A stretch of 64,000 nt of DNA from Pholis gunnellus. Its lineage: Eukaryota > Chordata > Actinopteri > Perciformes > Pholidae. A program made the position numbers and the translations under genes. Location of the stretch: positions 19,363,394-19,427,393 of the forward strand of contig OU342823.1 of assembly GCA_910591455.2 (NCBI GenBank). Direction: 5' to 3'. Shown in pieces: positions 37,301-49,100 of this stretch. Every line of letters starts with the position of its first letter. The first letter of the stretch is position 1. A model generated the notes under the pieces. That model saw only the letters and a list, made by a program, of their open reading frames with translations, was not told the origin of the DNA and ran no database searches.

Positions 37301-40300
37301 CTAAAGCTCCACGGACGTCCTCTCATATATATATATATATATGAGTGTTACCTGTTACACCTGGACTGTGCTCTTTATGTCTTTCTCTGTAGTATGAAGA
37401 TCTGTTTCTGCAAGTCTGTGCACTTATATACATATTTATATATATATATATATATATTTCATTTTCTCTGTTTGAAAACATGTGGACGGTCAGTTAAATA
37501 GTGTGTGAAATACAGTCAGTTACACTTGAAACACTTGAGTTGTCGCAGCCTCAAATAAAATCAAAATGTGGATTTGAACCACTCGGAGACGTTGCTGCAG
37601 TGTTTTCCACGAGTCCTGTTTGAGTACAATGTTGGGTCTTCTGTGCTTGAGTCCTGTTGTCGTGCTAATTCCCACACTGAAACAGTAAAGTTTCAGCTAT
37701 TACGTAATCGTGTCAACATTAAGATCTGTGATGAATTGGTTGAAGCCGCACAGAAACATTCAACCAAAACAAAAAGTTAGAAGAAGTTGTGCAGAGAACT
37801 AATTTCTTCAAATGAAACATTTAAACGTATCTCATCACCTTTGCAGGGGCCAAATAAAGTGACTTTCCAGTTGGAAGGTTGGAGTAAAACCGAAGATGTC
37901 GTTCAAACATTACTTCAGGTACGTAGCTGCTCACAAACAGTACGTCCACCACTACCTCCGAGTCATGGGAATCGGTGTATTGGAGTATTTTGATAACGGT
38001 TAGATTGTGCTTTGGATAAAAGCGTCTGCTAAACGACTGTAATGTAATGTAATGCTTCACTCGTTGGGCATGTGCTGCTGTGGTGTGCGTTAGTGTTGCT
38101 CTGCTCATTTGGACTCTGGTGAATTTTGCAGCTCCACAGAGCGTCCTGTCTCGAAAAGCTCGGAGACCAGACTGCAATGGTGAGTCAACCGATTATTAAA
38201 GTTCAGGCGCACAGTGGGCACCTAAAGTCTGAATGATGATGGGAAATCAGCTCGAATGATCCATTGTGCTTTTTTAAACTTGAATTCACATAATCTAACT
38301 TCCTGCTATGCACGATCTTTGTTAGTTGTTGGTAACTATCATATAGTCGTGCACGATCAAACGTACGGTTCTTGTATATTTCTAGATTGCAGCCAATTTA
38401 CAATCACGACTGGCGAGGTCGTCTTTTGACAAAAACTGGTATGTGGCCTTCAGCGCTTTGGTTCACGTTTCACCGTCTGTTCCGCTGATTAAAACAGTTA
38501 CTGTCGTAGTGTTAATATGCAGCTAAATAAGACAACGGTGGGATTCCGATGTAAAGCTTTCAGAGTGTTGCTGAGAAGCCTCACATGGAGTGCGCAGTGG
38601 AGATGGTCATGCCTCTGGTGTCCAATCCCGGCCACGTCTGCATAACGGATGAAAGCCTCTACTTCCAGCCTCTCAATGGATATCCGGTGAGCCGCCACAC
38701 ATCTGAGAGGACATGTTCTGTTCCCGTTATCGAGCTGAGGTGCTAATATCGTGTTTCTGTGACGTGTCGTTTCAGGAACAGGTCATTCAAATCGAACTCC
38801 ACAGAGTCAGGAGAATCTACAAAAGACGGCATGGACTCAGGCCTCTGGTGAGTGCAACCAGCCAGAGCAAGTAAATAGATAACAATGTGGTCAATAAGAA
38901 TCATTTCAAATGCCCATGTGTGTGTGTGTGCATGTCTCTCCTCGCCCAGGGTCTGGAGGTGTTCTGTACAGAGAATGATTTCTGCTCTGACGTCTACCTG
39001 AAGTTTTACAAGACGGCCGATAGAGATGAAATCTACTATTACATTGCTACGTTCCTGGGTGAGAAAAACTCAAATCCACTAGTGAATCTGTGCCTCAAAC
39101 AATCTTAAAAACAAGAAGGTCATCAATATTGAAGATGAAGTATTATGAATGTAAGTTACTGGCCCGCAAAAAGGTCACTAAAAACTCTGTAACAATGATG
39201 TAACCAGGCTTTCAGAGGACGTCTTACGGTCCCTTGATGGCCTAAATGTGTATCAGCTTTCAGCATTTATCCAGAATATTGCCATGTGAAGCCCCATAAC
39301 ACATGGCTAACTGAGCTTTGCCGGTTTCTTCCGTCTTGCTCAGAGAACCATGTGACCGAGCACACGGCAGAGAGCTACATGCTGCAGTGGCAGCGCGGCC
39401 ACCTGAGCAACTACCAGTACCTCCTTCACCTCAACAACCTGGCTGACCGGAGCTGCAACAACCTCTCCCAGTACCCCGTCTTCCCCTGGGTCATCGCCGA
39501 CTACACCAGCGTGCGGTTGGGTGAGTCAACAGAAAAGAAATACACACACACACACACACACACATTACTGATATTGCTATAATCAGCCATATCAAACATG
39601 CACCAGTAGCATAATAGTCAGGACTTCTTCTTCTTCTTCTATTTTCCAGATTTGACAAATGCTGCCACATTCAGGGACCTGAACAAGCCTGTGGGAGCCC
39701 TAAACAAAGAGCGACTAGACCGGCTGCTGGTGAGACATGTAACCTACTGTATACCATATATATATATATATATATATATATATCTGTAGCGGAGTGTTTT
39801 GCTACACACTCTTTCTGTTCACAGGCTCGCTACAGAGGCATGCCTGAACCTCGCTTCATGTACGGCAGCCACTACTCCTCTCCGGGCTACGTCCTCTTCT
39901 ACCTGGTCAGAGTCGGTATGTGACACACGTGGTCATTCCAGCTACAGCATGTATGGAAGCTCAGTGCAATTCGCCTTCAAAAACTCCACCATGAACATGT
40001 TTTAGATGTAATACTAGAGGTAATATTATTCCTCTTGCAGCCTCATTATAATCAGTATGTCGGTCATAGTTTTAGCCTGAAGACGCACCATGTAGACCAA
40101 AACAAGCACAACTTTAAATACAGCTAATAAGTCAAACAGCCTTTTCTTGGTTTCACAACAGCAATCTAGAGTCTGATTACACCAATACAAGGTTCGGTCA
40201 TTTCTATTGCAGATGTATTCTGGGTCTTGGAGTCTGATGATGTGTAGCTGCCATCTTTTACTTTTAATGAAAAATGAAGCTGATAATTTGTCCGTGCTTT

Positions 40301-43300
40301 ACTGTCTTTCCCCTGCAGCTCCAGAGCACATGCTGTGTCTGCAGAATGGCCGCTATGACCACGCAGATCGCATGTTTAACAGGTACGTTATTTTCTGCTT
40401 CAAATCTGATAAACCATGAAATCAGCAGTGCAACGCAGATTTTACTCGAGGGACAAAAATATCATAAATAATGAAAATATTTCTTGACACAGTTTAAGGA
40501 TGTTATGGGGGGGACAACTGATAATACATACATATTTATATGAAATCTTTCAATGATAACACGTTCATAAATGATTATAAATTAAATGTAGTATTTTTAG
40601 CTTGAAATAAAGGTTTCACACGTTGGTATTTATTGACCTGCATTGATTTCTTACAGCATAGGTGATACATGGAAGAACTGCTTAGAGGGGGCGACTGACT
40701 TCAAAGAGGTAAAATATGACTCGACTGTACTTTATGTCCGTTAGACGCTAGAAGTGAAGGTTTTGCCCCATCGATACGGCCGAATCACAGACACTTTGTG
40801 CATGTCGTGATAAACCCAGTGTGTGTGTTTCTCCTGTTCAATCATTACGTTTTGACACAGTTGTGAAAATGGCATTCTGATCTATGGCAGTTTGTACAAC
40901 GCTCCTGTATCTCCTCGTGTCAGTGTTGATATGGTTTCTGTCCCAAGATCGTGCTTCATGACTTGTCTGCCTCGTCTGTACTTCCCTGTAATGCAGTTGA
41001 TTCCAGAGTTCTATGGGAATGACTGCAGCTTCCTGGAGAACAAACTGAGACTCGGTTTGGGCAGAAGGCAGAACGGAAGCTTAGTGGGGGATGTTGTTCT
41101 CCCACAATGGGCCTCAGGTGAACTATGATATGCATGTAAACTCTGGTTTGTTTTCAGTCTGTGCTGCTTCATATTTACTGTGTCTTGTTTGTCACGACTC
41201 CAGACACCAGTGATTTCCTTCAGAAGCACCGGACCGCACTGGAGAGTCAGTATGTGTCGGAGCACCTCCATGAGTGGATCGACCTGGTGTTTGGCTTCAA
41301 ACAGAGAGGCAGTGAAGCTCTCGCAGCCCATAATGGTAAAATACAGCAGCCGTTCACCAACATCTAACCCACCAAAGCCGGACAAAGACTCATATTTATG
41401 TCATTGTCTTTCAGTGTTTCACCCGCTGACCTACGAAGGAGGCATCGACTGCGACAGGTATTAAAGGAAATCTTTTTAAAGATAGTGACCACTACACCAT
41501 GGAACTAACTTTCCAATTCTCCGTAAAGCATCGAGGACCCTGACCAGAGGATCGCCATGCTGACACAGATCCTGGAGTTCGGCCAGACGCCCAAACAGCT
41601 GTTCACCATCCCTCACCCTCAGAGGATCACGCCGAGGTTTCAGAACATAACCCGAAGCCCCAGCAGCAACTCGCCAGTCAGCGACCTGTCTCCAGGTAGA
41701 CTTTCAGAAACACACAGTAAAAAAAGAATTAAAGCAACAATCTGAAACTTTCAAATGTAAGGTCACGTTATAATATTAGTAAACTGCACAGTCATGCTGA
41801 CCAACCAATGGCCAGTGGGCTGAGTTTTCTGTGAATGGAGCTCTCGCTGTGTGCAGTTTGGGATGTGATTTGTATTGACAGTTTACAGTAATGTGAAGCT
41901 GGGTGTGTTTACAATCTATGAAATATTTCTTCGGCTCTCAGTTTATGAACAAAAATGAGTCCAAACTGATTATTTGTCAACTGATAATTTCTTTACCGGT
42001 AAGAAATAATTTAATAATCTGCCCATAACTGCTGATTTATTTAATTTCCAGTGATGCATTTTCATTCTCCATGTGTCCTCACTGCAGCCTCTCAGAGTGA
42101 GGACTCGTCCTTCGAGGACCTGACCGAGGAGAGCAGGAAGTTAGCCTGGGCCAACATCGGAAATCTGAAACCCATCTCCAGCCACAAGATCCATAAAGAG
42201 TAAGTCAGGAGGCTGCAGTAACGACAGAGTACAGGGTGTAGCTGCATCGCGAGTCCAGATTATAACTGAAGTGAAAGCAGCTCCGGTTCAAATATGAGGA
42301 AGTGCAAGTAAAGCTAGAAGGCGGCAGGCAGCTGCAGAAAAGAGTAACTTATTAAAATATGTTGTGAGGATGTTTGTAGGGGGGGGGGGGCAGCTGTGGG
42401 TGGGACTACTTCCTCCAGTTCAGAAAAAAAGAGTTTTCTCACATTTCTAAACATTGCACTTATGAAACCTTTTCTGTTGTCACTCTTGTCTTTGCTAATT
42501 GTATTAGTGTGACTGCTACATTAAGTAGATCCTCCCCTCCGTGTTTCTCTTCTGAATATTTCTGCACACGTTCTGTTCTTGTGTTGGATGTGCAGGGCTG
42601 TGACGGGCATCGCCGTGTCTCTTGATGGAGCAGCTATTTTCTCCACATCTCAAGGTCCGAAGAATATCTTTAAATAAATCAAAGAGATATTGATTATTGT
42701 AGAGGCACAAAAAAACAAGATCAAAATACGGGCACTGACTGCAGTTTAGTATTACTGTGTGATGAGATTTTATATGTGCTCAGCATTATGGCAACGTCTG
42801 CCTCTAGTGGCCCTCTGGGGTTCTTCTATTACCATAGTGGTGCAAAGTGATGTCATCGCAATTAAAGGAATAGCACAACACTTAAAGTTACAATTGGAAC
42901 CGTGTGTTCCTCGACTGTCGTGTTCTTTTCTCATCGGCAGGACAACGTGTACTCATCTGTATCACTCTTTATTCCAGATACAACCCTGAAAATGTTTTCC
43001 AAAGAGTTGAAGGACTTCCAGAGGAGCATGTCCTTCTCTAACATGGTACGCAGCTGGATTTCCACTTCACCGTCCCCTCTGGTCCCGTCCAACTCTCTCC
43101 GAACAATAAACCGCTTTTTGCTGTTTTACAGGCGTTGTCGTCATGTTTGATGCTGGCAGATGGTAAAACTGTGGTGTGCTCTTCCTGGGACAACAACGTG
43201 TACGTATAATTATGATTTTTTTAGTACGATGTTCATGACTTCACACACTGACCCACGTGATTCTCCTCCCTTTAGTTATTTCTACTCCATCCCGTTCGGC

Positions 43301-44397
43301 CGGCGGCAGGACACACTGATGGGCCACGACGACGCAGTCAGTGAGATGTGTTGGTTTGATGAGCGGCTGTACACCGCGTCCTGGGATTCCACCGTGAAGG
43401 TAAACACTCAAGTACTGTGATGAGGTTTATTCGATTGTTATCCAGCCATGAATTTATCAGTCATTTGGACAAGTTGAGTGTGAAAGCATCGCATCACTGT
43501 TGCAGAGATATGTGGTGCATGTGTTTCTTTTCTGGGTTGTGTGCGTGTTCAGTTGAGAGGGAAGAGTTGATGATGCTGGTTCATTTCACAGGTCTGGCAG
43601 TGCGCTTCTGACAGCTCATCCAGTCACAAGAGATCCCAGTTTCAGTTACTGGCTGAGTTGGAGCATGAGGCCGGGGTGAGTGAGGAAGATAACTCTGTGT
43701 TTTAATTTCATTCAGAGGAGTTTGAACGTGTTGGGAGTTTTCCCTCTGTAATCTCTCTCACACCCGCGTACAGGTGAACACCATTGGTCTGAATCCAGCG
43801 GGGACTCTGCTGGTTTCTGGCTGTAAAGACGGGGCCGTCACCATCTGGGACACCGGCAGCTACGCAACGCTGCAGCAAGTCCACTGCCACACCGGAACCA
43901 TCCACCACACGGCCTTCAGTCCGGGTACGTGTCAAACGGAGCCAGTATGACACTTTTCTCTATTGCTTAGTTGTGAAACTGTTACGTGTGTACAGTACAA
44001 CATCTGCCCTCACACAAAGAGCACGAGGTGAGGTTCTTGTTTAGTTTAGTAGAGCCTCAGTCTTAGAGACTTGCCTTTCAGGTGGTGCGTTGTGGCTTTT
44101 TGTCTTGAAGGGTCAGTATAGAACGCAGTAATTGGTGCTGACTTGCACCTCCAACAATTGACCGTTAACACAGGGTCACCTAGAAACCACGACTAAAGCA
44201 TCAACTGTGATCTTTACCTCGTCAGATAGCCGACACGTCCTCAGCGTCGGTGCCGACTCGTGTATGAAGGTCACCGACGTCCAGACCGGGATGGTGATCT
44301 CCACTGTGAAAGCTGTGGAGGAGCAGAGGTAAGATCACACCGTCTGCAGAACAACCCAAACCAAGAGGTTACAGCAGTTGAAGGACCCTAGAAAGCC

Positions 44398-44440
<43 letters not shown>

Positions 44441-45276
44441 TCTTATTGATGGGTATTTAGATAAAGTAGCTTCTACATTCTTAAAACTATAACTGAAGGG
44501 AATTTCTTCAAACTTTGCTCAAATGTCCACTTGAACTCAAGGATGAACTGGTAGTCAAAGCTCACTGTGTCCTCACAAAACATATTTTCAGCCACAACTA
44601 CAGAATATATATGTGAATTGTGACAATTTCACTCAAATGTCTCAAAGGACGTGAACTGCAACGGGTATATTTCAGTTTTCTACATGCTGTTGTGTTGAAT
44701 TGGCGTTCTGCTGTGCAAGCGGTAGAATTTATATTCCTAGCAAGTCTAGAACCTTTGACTTGGCTTGTGTGTGCGTTTGCCATTTAAAAATAAGTGGTAT
44801 TCATGGTGCTGGCTGATGCTGCAAGTCAAAAGGATTTAACATCTGTGGGTCCAGGTGTTTCTGCTGGGACGGGAACTCGGTGCTGTGTGGGGGACAGTCT
44901 GGAGACCTCCTGCTGTGGGACCTGCTCAGTAACACAGTCACCCAAAGGATCCCTGCGCATTCAGGTACATCTCACCCGGTTAAACATCTACGTGAACGTT
45001 TAGTTTGTCATACTGAGCAACAATATAACAGCTTTTTAAGTGCACCAAGTTCTCTAGCTGCTAATACTACATGTAAATACCCGTTTTCATCGTCACGTCG
45101 TTGCAATATGATGAAGCAGGGTTTTGTAAGTTATTATGATGCAAAATATGTTCATTATGAAAATGATTTTCTTTTGCACAGGCGCCGTCACGGCCATGTG
45201 GATGAGTGAGCTGTGCTCCACAGTGATCACGGGTGGAGAGGACAGACAGATGATCCTCTGGAAGCTCCAGAGTTAG
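34334..45276 (+). CDS. nsmaf: neutral sphingomyelinase activation-associated factor (FAN), BEACH-WD40 protein
   Basis: Adaptor that binds the TNF receptor 1 membrane-proximal region and couples it to neutral sphingomyelinase. 31 coding exons: 34334-34371, 35613-35699, 36461-36539, 36792-36853, 37047-37083, 37241-37291, 37847-37918, 38132-38179, 38386-38438, 38557-38686, 38776-38847, 38950-39058, 39344-39520, 39650-39729, 39825-39915, 40319-40382, 40657-40708, 40997-41117, 41204-41335, 41415-41457, 41529-41695, 42088-42199, 42596-42654, 42978-43045, 43132-43199, 43276-43399, 43592-43675, 43774-43924, 44226-44328, 44855-44964, 45182-45276. All phases join: 912 aa (human 917). GRAM domain about 180-250; BEACH about 290-560 (MLQWQRGHLSNYQYLLHLN, GYVLFYLVR, LIPEFYG, NVFHPLTYEG); WD40 repeats from about 626 to the end (NNVYFYSI, GGEDRQMILWKLQS). 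The weakest site is the donor of exon 23 (GTCCGA). Confidence 0.97.
34418..34441 (+). repeat. poly(G) tract of 24 G
   Basis: An uninterrupted run of 24 G starts 47 nt after the end of nsmaf exon 1, inside intron 1. Sequencing slippage could alter the exact length. Confidence 0.85.
38000..38054 (+). mobile_element. 3' tail of a teleost SINE/LINE-type retroelement
   Basis: TTGGATAAAAGCGTCTGCTA, then AACGACTGTAATGTAATGTA, is the characteristic end of common fish short retroelements, with a tandem TGTAATG tail. The 5' part is missing or too diverged to delimit. It lies in nsmaf intron 7. Confidence 0.6.
39753..39783. repeat. (TA)n microsatellite in nsmaf intron 14
   Basis: A run of about 15 TA units. 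Confidence 0.9.
44399..44441. repeat. (GATA)n microsatellite in nsmaf intron 29
   Basis: About 10 GATA units without interruption. Confidence 0.95.
44490..44590 (-). mobile_element. teleost repeat fragment (ATCCTTGAGTTCAAGTGGAC family)
   Basis: The plus strand carries AAGGGAATTTCTTCAAACTT followed by GTCCACTTGAACTCAAGGAT. This is the reverse complement of a repeat that recurs in fish genomes and also appears at 48894-48970. Noncoding. Confidence 0.55.
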
Positions 45277-46110
45277 AGGACTGTTTGTGCACATTCACGT
45301 GTGTTGGGGAGACTCCAGTGCAACATACTGGACACAGTACTGGCCAAGTATCTGACTTTGAACAGAGACTCATTAAACAGTTGCAGATGTGCAGTATTAC
45401 AGAGCAGACGGAGGGAGAAATCCAGACAAAAGGTCACATAGTCATGTTAGTTCATAGCTATCTGCATATTGAGAGAAAATGTCCAATTTGCAGTTTTGTG
45501 CACGAGAACAGGAAGCTACAACCGTGTGCACGCCTTATGTTTTCAGCTTATTCTACACATGTGTGGATTTCTTTTCAAATGTATTTGTTATGCATCATGT
45601 TACAGTTTCTTTTTAATTATGTTTCTACAGCTATAGATGTGCATTTTATTTTGTGAAGTGGACTTAAAGTATCTGTCACAAGCTTCAGGCTGCTCTGGTG
45701 TTGTAATCTAAATAACACTGATCTTTAAAAGTATTACTTCCTGTCTGTTTGTTACTATTTCTTTTGGCCTCACAAGCATCTCACAAGCTGTTTCAAACAC
45801 AGTGCTTTAATGTTTGCTCGTCTCCAGCGCCACATTTTAACCCGGCAAAGCCTCAGGTTTTATACAAAAATATCACAAACTTTAAACATAACTTGAACCA
45901 TCAGACTTGGATACTGGCACTGATCAGGTTAAATCAAATGATTGAGGAATCTACAAACATTTACAAGGTGAATATTATTAGATTCAAACGACGGACGCCC
46001 CGTTTCTGTCTTCTTGTGGGTCTTCCAGTCGCCAATGTAAAGTGTAAATATACAAAAATGATACAGATTTGATGTGGTGGAGCTCATCACACGTCCCACT
46101 GTCATTTCTG
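45277..46110. other. convergent 3' regions of nsmaf (+) and cngb3 copy A (-)
   Basis: An ATTAAA at 45372-45377 is the nearest nsmaf poly(A) variant. On the minus strand an AATAAA (plus TTTATT at 45639-45644) could serve cngb3 copy A, which would make the two 3' UTRs overlap. No other gene is seen. Confidence 0.45.
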
Positions 46111-49100
46111 CTACGCGTCACCTTTCTGTGGACATGAGACAGAAACAGAAAGCGTGATGTCATTGTGTCTGGAGTAAAACCTGCATTTATTACCCCGTCA
46201 TAAATATCAATGCTCTAAACATTTACAATAGCAATTTACAAATGAAACTACCCCGGGTGTCTCTGTATGAAGAATGTAAAGACTTTACCTTGATGCCTCC
46301 TTTGCGGAAATTGAAAAGAAGTTTCATTATTTTCGGTGTTGGTGGTTTTCCTCCAAAGAATCCCAAACCTTTGGGCTTCTCCTCATTGGTCTTAGCAGCT
46401 GCAGGGCCTTTGGCTTTGGTAAGTTTCCTTCACAATCACACACACAGACACAATGCTGAAGGGTTGCATTACAGCATTGAATTGGCACATTCGGGTTTGA
46501 CCAAGGTTTTTTAGAGGTTTACCAAATATGACTGTAAATAACTTTACCTTCCCTTCCTGGCCAACACTTTCTGAGACTCTGGGTAGTGGATGAGGATATC
46601 GAACAGATCTTTCTTCTCCAGGACAAAAAGGTTAGCAAAGCCGTGCGCTTTCACGTTAGCTGTGCGCCGGTTTCCTCCGTCTTTGGCAGACTGCAGTAAA
46701 CTGTGATGGGGACAGAGGCCAACAAAACACCATGTGTCCAGAGGGTCCATTTCAAATAACATTGGTCTCTTGGGACACTGACGGTAATATTGACTGTACA
46801 ATATGACTGCACGGCTACAGCCATCTATGTACACTATGCCGTACTACAGTTTATATCTGTTTAAGGCAAGAAAACAGCACCAGATTTAACTGAAGCAAAG
46901 CTATTCTCCTTGTCTACTTGTTAGTATCACGCCAATCAGTGTTATCGAGACACTCACTGGCGTGATACTTACATAAGACGAGTCTTGTTGAATTCCTCTT
47001 CAGCTCTTGTTTTTGTATGTTCTAGTTGTCACTGATCGCTAAACGCAGACAAACCTGATTTCTCCAAACACGCATCCAGCCTTCAGTGTGACGAACACAA
47101 TGCTGTTGTCGGGTCCTCCCACCACCTGCACCGCACCGCTTTTGATGACGTACATCTCTTTACCGATGTCGCCCTGCAGAGGAAGATGCAGAACACGAGC
47201 ACAGAGGTCATCTGATGAAACCTTGAATATGTTATTGTTTATTTTGCTTCATGATGATCGCCGAGGTTTATCATTCACACACAAACACGTGTACTCACTT
47301 TCTTCACAACAAAGTCTCCGGGCAGATAGACAATAGACTTGAGCCTCAGCAGCATGTCCACCAACATCTGCTGGTCACAGCCCTGGAAGAGACAATATCA
47401 TGTCTTCAATAATCCACATGTCACATTTTCTTTAACTCTCTCAAATGATTAGGAAAACACGGCGGCCGCTGACTCACCTGAAACAGTGCGATCTTCTGGA
47501 AGGTCGTCAGGTTGATGTCCACAGCGATGGCGGTTCTCATCACCAGAGGCATCTTGTCCAGCAGCTCAGACTCGTCTGGAGGGGACACAGACAGCTCAAC
47601 GTACAGCGAGCTTTTAAAAGCAGGTTCTTGACATATCTGAACAATTGCTTTTGTCATTTTTATATTATTCTGGATCATGTGAGAGCTTACGTGTCTCAGT
47701 TGGTTTCTGACTTTAAGAATTGCTTAGACTCACCCAGCATGCCCTGAGCTGCCCAGGTGTAGTTGTACCAGGTCCGGATTCTGTTCTGGACATATTTGGG
47801 GATCCCGTAGGTGTTCATGTAGTCAACACAGCCGTCCATAGATGCCCTAAAATATGTCTTTCCTGCTGTTGCTGCTCCGATGACGTCTCTCATCTGAGAG
47901 AAAGACAGACAGACGGACGAGGAGCGCGTTTGATTGCAATATACGTTGTGAAGATAAGCGTTTGGTAGGAGGTGTAATATGATAAGAGTTATGAATATAC
48001 AACCTACCTGTCCAATCAAACTAGAGAACACAAAGACGCCAATAAAAAAGTTGGCCATCTGAAATGTTATCTCAAAGGTGGTCACGGGCTCTGGAAGACC
48101 ACCGATGTTGATCAGACTGCGGACTGCAAAGTAGTAACAGCGCAGGTACCTGTGGAAGGACGGAGTACGAATGAATGCCAAGTTACAGCGTACACCAAGG
48201 TCTGTCCAAAATGTCATCACTTCATCATGTTATTCTATTGGACATTTGTGTGAAATTGTCATAATTAGCATATGGACATAATAATTCTTGAGTTATGCTC
48301 AAAAACGTGTTTTGTGAGGTGACTTTGAAAACCAAATACAAACACATATACATTCCCTTAAAAAACTCATTAGTATGCCTACAAAGTGTTAAAATCAAGC
48401 TTAACTTTGCAATAAAGAGTCACAGTACAGTGTGCCAAGAAAATGTCATAGTATAGTACGTACAAAACATAAAATCAGTGTAATAAGATTTTAAAAAAAT
48501 GTAACGGTATAGTTTGTCAAAAAGTCCCAAAAAGTTATAGTTGGTAAACCATGTAGTATGTCATGAAAAATATCATAGTGTAGTTTACACTTCATATATA
48601 AAGGTCATAGTATATTATGTCATGAAAATGTTAGTATGGCTTTAAACAGTGCTGTGATGTCATAAACTAGAATTACCACCTTGCGGTTTATGCCTCTGCC
48701 AACCAGTCAAGTTGCACTTTTCACCCATGTTTGCCCAAAATGTAGTCCCTTTATCTTTTTAATTAGTTTAGACGTCGGTGTAACATTTTCACAATTAGCA
48801 TATGAATTCTTGAGTTATGGCTAAAAAATGCGTTTTGTGAGGTCACGTTGCCCTTTTTGCCCGTTTGGCTACAAAAATGAAATTAGTTCATCCTTAATTC
48901 CAAATGGATGTTTCCCCCCCAGGCATTCTTGAGATATGGCTTTCACAGGAACAGGACAGACGTGAGGTCGTATTAATGTAAGTAGTTCATCCCAGAATCC
49001 ATCTTGACTTATAAGCCACATTTAAAGGAATTCCCGCAGCTATGTCGTGGCAGGTGTATTGCTAAGGACACCTGCGAGTGTTGAGAGCAATGCTGATTGT

